Source: Chlorops oryzae (lineage: Eukaryota > Arthropoda > Insecta > Diptera > Chloropidae). From it: 64,000 nt of DNA. The stretch is taken from assembly GCA_020466095.1 (NCBI GenBank), contig CM035806.1, positions 143,233,934 through 143,297,933 of the forward strand, in the 5' to 3' direction. Both the position numbers and the translations under genes were made by a program. The number at the start of each line of letters is the position of its first letter. The first letter of the stretch is position 1. Positions 12,568 to 53,437 of this stretch are shown here, piece after piece. Below the pieces are notes generated by a model. That model searched no databases. It was not told the DNA's origin and worked only from the letters and a program-made list of their open reading frames with translations.

Positions 12568-13659
12568 CTGGTACTCGTCCTTGACATCGCAATTGTCCGA
12601 TTTCATTTCGATCGAATAGATCGAATGCGATGCGAATGCGAATGGGGCGCAATGTAAGCACCCGACCATTGTGAGTCCGGATAGAACGATTTTTGCCCGT
12701 TGGATTGTGCACATGGTCTGACGCTGCAGCGGGTACATGACCGCTATGAAACGTTCGACGGTGAACGCGACGACAAACCATGATGAACAGAAGCTGCTCA
12801 AATAGCTGATGTACGTGAAGATCTGACAGAAGAATTCACGATTATAGACCTTGATATCCATTACATTGATCCATTGAATGAACAGACTTAATAGATAGCA
12901 AGTGTCACTGATCGCCAACGCCGAGAGATAATAGCTCGACGATAATTTCCGTAATTTCGTCTTCGAGAAGACGACCACCGAAAAGATATTCCCAATACTG
13001 CCGACAATGAACAATATCGGGACATAATACAGGGTTATGACACTGGTTATATTTTGAAATGTATCGAGCATATCGTCTTCATCGCCAGCGCCTGCCGCTG
13101 CCGCTGCGGCGGCCGTAGTATTCATATCGATGTTCTTGATGGTAACACCATTATAAATGTTCCCATTGACATTGGCATTGCTATTTAGGAAAGCATTTCC
13201 GAGAGCACTGCTGGGAGTGTACGAATGAAGTTTTCCAATGCCCATGCCCAAGTCCGAGCCCATGGAACTTTCGCTTGCGGCTATGCTAACTACGGTTGCT
13301 GTTGTTGTTGTTGTCGTAAGCGTTGTTGTTGTGGTGGTGGTTGTTGTTGTCAGGAAAATATTATTGTCATCATTTTCCGAACTGAAATTGTTTGTTGTTG
13401 TTTGATTCATAAACGCCGAAATGTTCTGTGAGGCGCTGAACGCTGCTGTCAGCATGGTCTGAGAGAGTTTTACCAAATTTCCCATTATGCTGTCATTGCT
13501 GGTGATGCCACCGTCACTGATACTGGCACTGATGTCGCTGTTGTTCCTATTGATTGTGTCCTCAATATTGTCGATATTAATACGTGCGAGGAAACTCGAA
13601 TCAATGCTCCCAACTGCATCAGCGTGCGATCTGCTTTCATTTTGTAATGGCATATTCAT
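12568..13659 (-). CDS. CNMaR: Peptide GPCR, CNMamide-receptor-like, exon with start codon through TM4
   Basis: It codes for 364 residues from the ATG whose first base is 13659. A roughly 205-residue extracellular N-terminus contains several N-glycosylation sites, a Thr run and an Ala run. TM1 follows (about 207-231, with GN at 223-224), then TM2 (LSALAISD, Asp252), a Trp in the first extracellular loop, Cys278 at the top of TM3, ERF (302-304) in place of DRY, YPLQRQTMCT in loop 2, TM4, and Cys357 in loop 2 as the likely disulfide partner. The sequence best resembles insect CNMamide receptors, Gq-type neuropeptide receptors, though this is from memory of the family and a related peptide receptor is possible. 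The exon ends CAG followed by gcaagta, a GC donor. Other in-frame ATGs cannot be excluded as the start. Confidence 0.72.
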
Positions 13660-13985
13660 TGATAGCTTATGAGAAATTAATAATTATCTTTGCTGCTCTT
13701 ACTCTTGTCTCGCAACATGCTCTAGAATTACTTTCTAATTCTTCACATGTATGCAATATAATTCAATTTATATGAATATAAAGAAACATATATATATATA
13801 TATAATAATTTTTTTTTTTCTAATTTTTTTTTCTATCAAAGGACGTGAACTGTCTTGGAAAAAATCAGTATAAAGATTAAGAAAGAAACGATTAAGGCTT
13901 AGCCTGGGAGTGGAGCACTGATCCGATCCACCTTTTCTTATATTTTTTTTTTTATATAACAACCATGTAAATATATATAATGTAA

Positions 13986-14026
<41 letters not shown>

Positions 14027-16470
14027 ATGAGGTACAGTGGTTGTTAATGCGATTCTAGCTCCCCCTTAGGAAAATGTGGGCCTCTTTAAAATATATATCT
14101 ATTTTGGGCCCCAGTCAATCTACAAGGCTTGCAGTTGTATTGTAAGAGAACGAAAGTGAAGAATGAATAAACAACTGTCGGAATCAAAGGGTTAAACTTA
14201 TTACTCTGACAACATTTGCGATTAATTGCACCGCTTCTTAATTTGCTTCATTAGAACACTCCATTGACACAATATGGCATTATTTCATTTATATTGAAAC
14301 ATTATTTTTTGGGGAGTGCGCTGCGTCCTTTTTTTTTTGCTGTGTTTTGTGGCCATGGGACATTCACACAGGAACAAAAAAAAAAAAACTTCCATGTCGA
14401 AATAGTCCGTAGAAGAATTTTTTTTTTTTTTTTTTTTTTTAAGAATTGACTCGAAAATAATATTAACAGGGGAGGGGTATCCTTTCTTTTTATGTACTGT
14501 TTTTTAACACACAAATAATATTGAAATAATTCACTTTAACTGATTGAAAAAAAAAAAAAGTTTTATAAATTTTCTTCTTCTTTTTTTTTAAAGATTATTT
14601 TCTCAACAAATTTAGCTGAATAGACTTTCCCTGGGAAATGGTTTTCCCGACTAAATCATTTCATTTATTCTGTAGATATATATGTTTGTGGCAAGAGAAC
14701 AATTGAAATTGAATGTAAATATAAAAGGCTTATGTCATTATCTTGAGCACTTGGATAATTTGTTTGTTATGGGCATTTAGTATTTGAGTCAATTCATTTT
14801 ATAGGCACATGCAAAGTACAATATTGGAAATAAAAAAATAAAACAAAACTAAAATTTAAAAAAAAAATAAAAATAAAAATTGAAAATAATTGAAAAAAAA
14901 AATGTAAAAAAATTTCAAAAAAGAAGCGAAAAAAATTTTATGTAAACAAATATCGCAGAATCGCCGTTTGTTTCCGAAGCAAAAAATTTATTAAGAATTT
15001 CCTAAAATTGTTTATTTATCAGTCATTTAGTGCCTAATTATCCACTTATACGTAATTATTTTTCAGATACTCTTCGCACTATTTTCTTGCAAGAATTTCT
15101 TTTTTTCCATTTGGTTTTTATTTGAAGTTTTTTGAATTTTTTAAAAAAATTTTTTCGTAAATTTAATTTTTTAATTTTTCATGTATTTATTTATTTTTTT
15201 CCTTTGCAAATATTTTTCCGATGACGTCAAAAAATTGTATTTTTATTATAATTGTTGTCATATGTATATATATGTTTTATTTTTAATTTAAAAAAATTTT
15301 TTTTTTTAATAATTTTTATTTATTTCTATTTTTTTTTTTTTTTTTCAAAATGAAAATTACCGTTGATGCGAAATAATTTTGAATAATTTGAAAGTAATAA
15401 TTTGTTTGTGTTTACGATGTCTACGAATTCAACAGGGGACTCCTTGATGTCGTGCTCGCAATAATCACGCTGAATGTGATTGAATGTGAGAGAAAATAAT
15501 CCGGTTTGTCAAAGTTAAACAAAAGATGGCTTCTTATCAACTGATTTGATATGACGTTGGCGCCACATTTTTAAGTGAAGTTCTTCTTCCTTGGCGCAAC
15601 CTCAGTGTATCCCCTTCATATATGAATTTGACAAAATCGCTCTTCGGCTCTGTTTAGCTGCGTTCGGTTCGGTTCTGTTCCGTTCTGCTCCGTTCTGCTC
15701 TGTTGTGTTCTGCTCTGTTGAAAGTGGGATGGCAAGCCAGTCGGCGGAAGCTCCGGCATGACCGAAGATTTGTGTTGCTATTTGCTGTTGTTATTTTTGG
15801 TGTTGGTGTTGTTGTTGCAATAAGAGAATTAAAAGTTTTGCAAAGAGCGCAGACGCATTTAATAAAAGGGACGCCTTAAATTGTTGCGAGTTCCCGTGGT
15901 CAAAGGAATTCATTATGATTGCTTTTAACAGTGTAACGGAAATAGCGGAAAAAACGGATAAAGCAATTCAACTGAAGTTCGTTAATTCAATTTTTTTTTA
16001 TTTTTTATTATTATAGACTTAGCATTGTGCATCAATATTTTGCAAATGAAATTTAATTTAATGTAAAAATCTTGAAAGGAAAGCTAAATATGTGCGCTCA
16101 AAGTTTATTTATTTATTTTTTTTTTTTTTTGTTAAAATGTGATCTTCATATTTTTAATTTTAGATTTTTAGCGGAAAAACAGCTTAAACGAGAGAAAGTC
16201 GCGGAGTGTGAGGATGGTAAGGAGACTGAGGAGCTTTAAAGACGTCGATTCGATCACAAAATAAAGAAAAGCTCAAAATTTAAGTTATTGAAGTCGTGAA
16301 AGTGGTTATCGGTTCAACCCATTTTGGACAAGGGAATTTAAAAAAAAAATTTTTTTTTATTGAAATGTTATGCCGTATCTACGCTTTTGAAGATTTTTCC
16401 AAAATCTGCTTCAAAATAATCGTTAACAACAACAACAGCAAAAGCAAGAACAACAACAAGCAAAAAAAAA
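13660..16470. other. Upstream flank of the GPCR start; no gene seen
   Basis: This is the 5' side of the receptor gene and would hold its promoter and any 5' UTR exons, but none can be assigned. It contains TA runs (about 13790 and 13990), A/T homopolymers, and a TGACGTCA palindrome near 15222 that resembles a CRE site but may be chance. Confidence 0.4.
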
Positions 16471-16479
16471 AAAACAAGT

Positions 16480-17157
16480 AAGAAAGCTAAAGTCGGTCAA
16501 GCCCGACTTTGAAATACCCAGCGTCCTGACATTATTGGCGCACTGTGTTTTGCCTTGTTCAACCTATGTTGAGAATTTGAAGCTTCTACGCCTTTTACTT
16601 CAGAAGTTACAAAAATCTCCATTTGTGGGCGTGGCAGTGGGCGGGCCACATAAATTTTTTCCTACACCTTTCATTTGCCTTGTTCAACCTATGTTGCGAA
16701 TTTGAAGCAGCTATGCCTTTTACTTCACAAGTTACGATAAACCCTTATTTGTGAGCTTATTTGTGGGCGTGGCTTGAGGAGGGCGGCGTCCATTTTTTTC
16801 CAGGATATGTCCTTTTTCAAAGTTTACCAGTACACCAAATATCAATGAAATGTGTTCAGTGGTTCGCAAGTTACAAGCATTTTACTGAAAACACATTAAA
16901 TTCATTCGTGGGCATGGCAGTAGGCGGATGTCTCCCATTTTTACTTAGGATCATACTCGAATCCCGATATACCTGTGTGCCAAATTTCGACTTGGTTGGT
17001 CCAGCCGTTTCGGAGGACATATCTAAATCGATTCAGTTTTTGATCCTGATCATTTCTATATATATATATATATATATGTCTATATCTCCGGAGCTAAGTT
17101 CTCCCTGTTACAAGATTTGCACAAAACTAATATACCCCGCTTACGCTGGGTATAAAA
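16480..17157 (+). mobile_element. Interspersed element ending in ATACCCAGCG repeats
   Basis: A 10-bp inverted repeat, ATACCCAGCG, lies near the left end and CGCTGGGTAT near the right end (about 17145-17155). A small hairpin (AAGTCGG...CCGACTT) precedes the left one. GTGGGCGTGGC motifs occur inside. It has the look of a non-autonomous dipteran repeat. Open frames within it have no family features. Confidence 0.55.
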
Positions 17158-17159
17158 AC

Positions 17160-18200
17160 GATTTGGATGGGAATATTTTTGACGTTTACATTAGTTGACG
17201 ATTGTTTTGAGGGAGAGATTTTGACAGAGGAAGTTTAGATAGTTTTTGACCAACAACTCAAAAAATCCGAAAACTTCATGACACCCGATTTCGATGAAAA
17301 TTTTTACTTATATAGAATAAGTGAAATTTTTTCAAAAAAACTGATTAAAACTACTCTTTTTTGGACCAATTTGGAAGTAGATCCTAACTAGACTAGTGAT
17401 TCACCTTGAGTGGTCCACTGCTTGCAAACTTCAGTGGACCGTTAAAATTTTTCATTCTTAATATAAATTTAGCATATTTATGGATACGAATAGACTTTGG
17501 AACAGTGTTAACTAGTTTTATGAGCTGTATTAAATTTTTTGGTGATTCTTAAATAGAATTTGGGCATGTCGTCCAGTAGTGCATCAGGAATACTGATTCA
17601 GTATCAAAAGCTGTTATTACATGCAAACATTGTAACTCGGATAATGACACTGAATCCGATGCTCAATTCAAAAACATTTGTAGTTATGTGGTTCTTAGAA
17701 CTTTCGACTGCATTGTTTTGAAATTGTCCTTGGATGGTCCACTCCAGGTTGCAATATCCTACCCTTCCCAAAAAAAAAACCACCCTTTTTTCAAAATCAA
17801 ATATTTTCTTTTATAAACAACATTTTTAAGTTCTTGCTACCATGGAAAGTTTCCTAGTAATATCGACTAACGAATGATATATAAAAACGACGGTTAACCT
17901 TCTTCACCACATTTTTATTAAAACTTTTTCTTAGGGGGTCCACAATAAAGAGCTGCACAAATGTATTTGATTTTAGTGTACACTATGTAGAGCACACTGA
18001 AATTCAAATGATATAGATTTTCAAATAGTGAATACTTTCTATTTGCATTTTATAGAACAAATACTGTGTAACTTCTTATAGCATCAAATCAAAGTCAGTC
18101 ATGACTCATGAGTTATAAAACAAAAATGAAGAAAATTTTTAACTTCGTAAAACAAATACTTCAAATATTATCATTCTTCATAAAGAACATTAAGTGAAAG
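17160..18200. other. Fry intron, no gene seen
   Basis: AT-rich sequence with no convincing coding signal, terminal repeats or RNA gene. Confidence 0.4.
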
Positions 18201-18316
18201 CATATATGGGCCAAAATTCTTTTTAATGCCTTCACTTCTGTCCCTGTCAATAAAAATCAGTTTTCTGAAGGAGCAAACCATATTAATAAAAAACTTAATT
18301 TTAACCAAAATTATGA

Positions 18317-18530
18317 ATAACGAAATAAAATACTCTAGTCGAATTGAAAAAAATCAATGATTAACAAAACTTAATTTTTTCCTTCGCAAATTACGGTAAC
18401 ATTGTTGTCTTATCTATGTCTTGTTTGCCAAACAAGACAACAATGTTACTGTAATTTGCTGAGTAAACAACGATGGAAGTTTGGTAATATTCGATTTTTT
18501 TCAATGGACTAGAGTATTTTATTTCGTTAT
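18317..18530. mobile_element. 214-bp fold-back MITE
   Basis: The outer 24 bp (starting ATAACGAAATAAAATACTCT) are a perfect inverted repeat of 18507-18530. Inner arms AACATTGTTGTCTT and AAGACAACAATGTT pair about a short loop, so most of the element folds on itself. A further inverted pair (GGCCAAAATTCTTTTTAATGCC) flanks it at about 18210 and 18640, suggesting a larger or nested fold-back of about 450 bp. Confidence 0.8.
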
Positions 18531-19066
18531 ATAAATTTAGGTAAGAAATTATTCTGTTATATATTTGATTTGCTCTTTACTACGAACAACATGATTTTCG
18601 TTGACAATGACAGAAATTTAGGCATTAAAAAGAATTTTGGCCTATATGTATTTAAAAAATTTTCTTTAATACAAATAAAAAAGACTGAACGAAAAACGAA
18701 GAAAAATATGTTGTAGGGAAAGAGCCTTTTTTGTTGCCCGAAATAGTAATAAGCGAAAAAAGATGCATGCTCAGCTATAATGATAATGCAATCAATCAAA
18801 TAATGTCTTTCCATTCAAATAAATAAATAAATAAATAAATAAAAAAATAAATAAAATTCATGTGTACTCATACGTATCGCACAGTATTTAAAAGTGCTTT
18901 TAATTTGTTATGCAAAGTTTTTGTAAATACAAGGAAAGAAAATCTCACAATATTTGATTTGCCTTTACTAGATTTCAAATCAAATTTTCTATACATATTG
19001 CTACTTGATTTGAAAAATTTAGTTCAAGAAATAATTCTATTTGAATTTCAACAAACGCCTTGAAAG

Positions 19067-19960
19067 CAGGGACCCAAAATAATAATTATTTTTGAATTTT
19101 GAATTTTAAAAATCGATATAAAATAATTTATATTTTAAAAATTAGTATTTAAGTGTTATTCTTAGAGTTTTATTTTTTGATCAAAAAACAAAAATTAATT
19201 CTCAAGTTTTATTTTTTGATCAGGAAATAACAATTATTTTTCGAGTTTTATTTTTTACTCAGAAGATAAAACTTATTCTAAGAGTTTTAGTTTTAACTCA
19301 GTGAATAAAAATTGCTTTTAGAGTTTTATTTTTTGCTCGGATGATAAAAATTATTTTGGGAGTTTTATTTTTTACTCAGAAAATAAATATTATTTTTCAA
19401 GTTTTTTGTTTTACTCACAACATTATGCAAACACTAGTATTATGCAAATATTTTTTGGATTTGAATTGTGGTTGCCGATTTCGCATCTGGCCTTTTTCAT
19501 TTCCTCGTGTTCATCATCATCCGACTCTTCATCACTTTATCCTATTTCAGGCGTTATCTTGAAGAAAGTGTGTAATATACTTATGCAAGAGTTTTTATTT
19601 TTTCTGAGTAAAAAAAAAAAAACTCAAAAACCAATTTTTATTTTTTGAGTAATAAATAAAAATCTAAGATAAATTTTTATCTTCAGAGCAAAAAATAAAA
19701 TTCGAAAAAATAATTTTTATTTACTGAGTAAAAATTAAAAATCTAAAAATAAGTTTTTTCTTCTGAGTAAAAAAATATAACTCGAAAATTAATTTTTATT
19801 TCTTGATCGAAAAATAAAACTCTAAGAATAAGTTTTATCTTCTGAGTAAAAAATAAAACTCAAAAAATAATTGTTATTTTCTGATTAAAATAATAAAACT
19901 CTTAAAATAATACTTAAATTGTAATTTTTAAAATATAATTTATAACAGTTATGGTCCCTG
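19067..19960. mobile_element. hAT-type MITE, 894 bp, with perfect 8-bp target duplication
   Basis: It begins CAGGGACC and ends GGTCCCTG. The flanks are the identical 8-mer CTTGAAAG (19059-19066 and 19961-19968). The inside is two inverted arrays of about 60-bp units built on GAGTTTTATTTTTTACTCAG and its complement. It has no coding capacity. Terminal CAGGG and an 8-bp duplication are typical of hAT elements. Confidence 0.9.
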
Positions 19961-20447
19961 CTTGAAAGCCGTTTTAAATATATTTGTGCAGCCCTTCAGT
20001 CCACAATAGGTGACATTGCCATACAATTTACTGATCATTTTAGGTGCATACTGAAATTTCAATTTTCCAAAACCGCTCCGAAGCACTGAAGAGTCAGAAG
20101 TCATGACGCGTCCTGACAAAATGTGGCTTGTCTCGAAAATTGATGGAAAAAGAACTGATTTCAAAATGATATCAGTGATATGGATTTGGTTTGATTTGTG
20201 GCGCAAAGGGCTAAAGCTAAGATAACAAAGGCGCGATTAGTAAGATGGAGAGTAAAAGAAACATCCTTTTTATGGCGTTAACAAAAATTCAGATTCTCAA
20301 TGGTTTTGTTAGGATTTTGATGCAGATTTTTTTGGTGCAAAATTGCTTCCTTTTGTAATACGAAAATTACAAAATTACGTTTTTGAAACGTTTAAATATA
20401 ATTATTAATTACTAATTACATTTTTTTTAAGAAACTCACATGAGCTC

Positions 20448-20800
20448 AGTGTATTTGTGTGGTTGTGTGTAACACCCAGAACGAGTCGAGATGGGACACA
20501 CTGTATATAGAAATGTATAGCGTCATCAGCAGTTTCGATTCAGATATGTCCGCCTTTTTGTCCATCTGTTCGCATGTTTTTCTGCCTGCCTGTATACTAA
20601 CAGTTTTCTTATTGAAGGAGTTGAGCTATGGGTGCTCAAAGGGACATGAGTAAGAAGCAAGTTCAAGAATGGACCCGATCGGGTCATTTTAAAGGGTGTC
20701 TTCAGTACTGGGGTCGTACACAAAAATTCTAAACTGCTTCAAAATCGTTGTTTTTCGAGATATTGTAATGAAAGGGTATAGCCAACTACAGCCCCCCGGA
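20448..20800 (+). mobile_element. Repeat family B, diverged partial copy 1
   Basis: Shares blocks with the elements at 29465, 37685 and 48835: TGTGTGGTTGTGTGTAACACCCAGAA (shown here only in part), TTATTGAAGGAGTTGAGCTA, and AGAATGGACCCGATCGG. It lacks the distal half. It has the same orientation as fry. Confidence 0.75.
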
Positions 20801-20903
20801 ATCGATTTTTAGGTTCATATATTGGTTCATCTTAATTATGCCTACAAGTATGCTACAAATTATTACAGTAAAAATGAAAAATAGGGTGTTTTTTGTTTAT
20901 AAT

Positions 20904-21148
20904 CAGGGCTCGGATTTTGTTGAATTTTATAAATTTAAAGTATACTTTTCGGAGTACAAATTTCGTTCAATTCACATAAAGTGAAGATTGAAATCGATTT
21001 TTACTTCGATATGAATTTTTTTGAATTCAGAAAAGCGGTTTGAAGTTCAACTTCGCTAATCTTAGGTATTCACAAAATGTTGGTAAGCAAAATTGTTTCC
21101 CCATAAAATATGCTTCGATTTTATAAATGCAACAAAATGCGAGCCCTG
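20904..21148. mobile_element. hAT-type MITE, 245 bp, with perfect 8-bp target duplication
   Basis: The ends are CAGGGCTCGGATTTTGTTG and CAACAAAATGCGAGCCCTG, inverted with one mismatch. The flanking 8-mers TTTATAAT (20896-20903 and 21149-21156) are identical. It has no coding capacity. Confidence 0.93.
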
Positions 21149-21636
21149 TTTATAATGCATAAAGATAAAGAATTCAATATTACTCACCGCTACCTTGTCA
21201 AAAATGCTTTTAAATTGAATTTTTCTTCTTTTTTTTTTTGTATACTTAGCATAACTTTAGGCGTGGGAAATATATAAACTTTTGCTTAAATCAACATTAA
21301 TCGGCCATTTTAAAATAGTTATTCAAGAAAATATGAAATTTTTTCAATCGCTTGAGTGTTGAGAGATGTAGAAGTGATTGTTTTTCTGCTTTTTGACAGG
21401 CTTCCGCCAACAATGACGACAAAAGTTATTCGAATAAAGCGGGGAAAACCTTTTTTCAGCGCAAAAGCGCAGTATTCAAATGCATATTTGACGTATGGTT
21501 GCTTTGGCATAATGGTTAAGTATTGGCCATAGAATAATGTTCTGCTACTGGAATAGGAGGTGAACAAGTCGATTTAACTTAATAACACATACATACATAC
21601 ATACATACATTAAAAGCTTTTCAAAATAATAAGAAT

Positions 21637-22272
21637 CCCAGTAAAAAATTAAGGAGAAATGCCTAAATCGAGCAATGAAGAGTAACGACTTTTTCATCGA
21701 TTCGGAGCAATCCTGAATGGAGCAATGAAGGAGTAATGACTTTTTCATACATTTGGAGCATAAGCGAGCAATCCGATATCAAAATAAAATTAAATTAAAT
21801 TTGATTTCAAACTTATAAATGAAAAAAATTCCATACTGTCGATTTGGCAAACACGGTGTCGAGGGTGAACACTTGACTAGGAATCGAGAGTTCCGAGGTT
21901 CAAAAACCCCACAACAGGAGAATCAAAAGCGGGAAATAATTATTTTAAAAAATATGTATTATTTAGGTAATATTAATCCATTAGTGATCTTTCTGGAGCT
22001 ACAAAATATTACTCCATTTTTTCTCATTCAAGCGATTCAAAGGATTACTCACTATTTTGCTATTACTCTCCTTATCCTCCATTCGGAGGTCAAAATGAGT
22101 AGTCTTTTAGATCTTCATTGGAAGCTCAAAAGGATTGCTCGCCCGTAAGGACATGCAATGCAAAAAAGGAGTACAAAATGCATGAGGCTCGGAGATTTGA
22201 GAAGTAATCCATTGCTCCAAAAGGAGTAATCCAAGATTAATCTTTGAGTAATCCTTTTTTTTTTTTACTGGG
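21637..22272. mobile_element. 636-bp element with CCCAGTAAAAA ends
   Basis: It begins CCCAGTAAAAAATTAAGGAG and ends TTTTTTTACTGGG. Inside, short motifs GGAGCAAT, GAGTAATGACTTTTTCAT and AGGATTACTC recur in both orientations. No target duplication is clear. It belongs with other CCCAG/CCCAA-ended families in the window. Confidence 0.7.
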
Positions 22273-22907
22273 ACGAAACCCTTTCAAGAAATTTTAAGTT
22301 TGTAAGCGTTTTCATGAACTGAAAATTCTCTTCTCTTCAATTTGATTGATTCCGATTCCCATTCAGTCATTCTTTTACGGTGCTGTTGTTTTTCACTTGT
22401 TATTGTTGTTGTCTTTGCTTGTGTGCACATGTATCTTTTCTGTGTCGTTTTCAAAGTTGAACGGAAACAGATTGTGGAATGTTTCTATTGAGCCAATAAA
22501 TTGCGCTTTTCAATACCCACCACACACACACACACACACACACGCATAACGTGCAAACACACATACATACACTTGCACCTGCTTACGCATTGTGCAAAAG
22601 AGAAAATGCCAAGGAAAAAATTCGAAAAATAAATAAGAAAATAAAGTGTGGCGGGTACAATCTGTTGGCCTGAGACAGTCGCGTTTAAAAGGTCATTCAT
22701 ACCGCTCTTGGAACGAGCGAATAAAATGGCAAATTTGTTGGGCCTAATTCTTTTTCAAAGGAAAATATATTTTTCTCTCTGCATTGAGTATAAGTGTAGG
22801 TTTATAAAAACGAAATATAAATGATATTGTGTTTTTTTTTTTTTTTTTTTTTTTTTTGCTTGCGTGTTCATTATTTTATTTTTGATGTTTTCATTTTATA
22901 ATTTCAG

Positions 22908-52457
<29,550 letters not shown>

Positions 52458-52974
52458 AATCGAAAAAAAAAAATTATATATTTTTTTAAATTTTGTGTGT
52501 GAGTAAAATTTTGAATATTAAGAAAAAATACGAATCACGAATTGGAATTAGAGATGCACACGATTCTGATAATCTCATGATGAAATTTGCTTGTCGTCGA
52601 TATATCATTGGATGGTTCATTAGAGCACATATATACAGAGGTGAGCAAAGAACGCATACGCATACGTTTGTTTAACTCTAATGAGGCCACATAAATTAGA
52701 AAAAAAAATTTTTCTCGTTCAATGAACCTAGTGAACCTACTTTTTGATCAAATAAATTTTATAATTTTATGCACATACATACATACATATATAAATATAA
52801 TAATGCTCAAAACAATGCGGTACCATTAACAATGATCGCGTCATAAATTGGTTCTTAGTTCTTAAATCAACTTTTAACCTAATTCATCATAAAATATGAA
52901 TTAATTTAAGCCAGCGATCTCCAAACTGTCAAAACTGATATATTGATATCCATACTTATTTGTGTGCGTGTGCG

Positions 52975-53130
52975 TCCGCTCTCCACTGTACTACAGACGA
53001 ACGCAGCCGACCGTTCTTTGCATGAGTTGGCTTTTGCTGTACCTACTGTTACGTCTACTATTGTGTCGGCAGAATTTTGTTCATCAACCATGCTTGATTG
53101 ACAACTCGAATGTTGGACAACACTGTACGT
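52975..53130 (+). repeat. Repeat family D, copy 2
   Basis: Matches 38925-39092 by CGCAGCCGACCG, GTCGGCAGAATT and a terminal GACAACACTGTAC block. It lies next to the fold-back at 53135. Confidence 0.5.
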
Positions 53131-53134
53131 ACGT

Positions 53135-53437
53135 AGATTAGTCGCTGTTCATATTAGGCGATAAATCACCAGCGACGCAGTTGGTTTTTAGGCGAGGCAC
53201 GCACGGGGGTGAGAGAAAAACAATCCCATACCACATCCCCGAACGTCCCTCGCCTTCAAACCAACTGTGTCGCTGGTGATTTGTCGCCTAATATGAACAG
53301 CGACTTAGCGCGACAGACGCTCGATAATGCAACTCAGATCGAATTTCCAATAGGGTCGACAGAAGAGAGATTTGTGTTGCCTGTATCGTCAACAACTCGC
53401 TCAGAGTTGCATTATCGAGCGACTGTCGCCCTAATCT
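53135..53437. mobile_element. Double fold-back element, 303 bp
   Basis: The outer heptamers AGATTAG and CTAATCT bound two successive hairpins. The first has about 58-bp arms (53140-53197 and 53248-53305, AGTCGCTGTTCATATTAGGC). The second has about 28-bp arms (53310-53337 and 53402-53429, GACGCTCGATAATGCAACTC). It has no coding capacity. Confidence 0.82.

Noticed and set aside
15222..15229. TGACGTCA (CRE-like) site upstream of the receptor start
   Set aside because: A single 8-bp match about 1.6 kb from the start codon in AT-rich repeats is not enough to claim regulation.
16761..17198. 145-residue open frame
   Set aside because: It lies inside an interspersed repeat with inverted ATACCCAGCG motifs; no domain or codon bias is seen.
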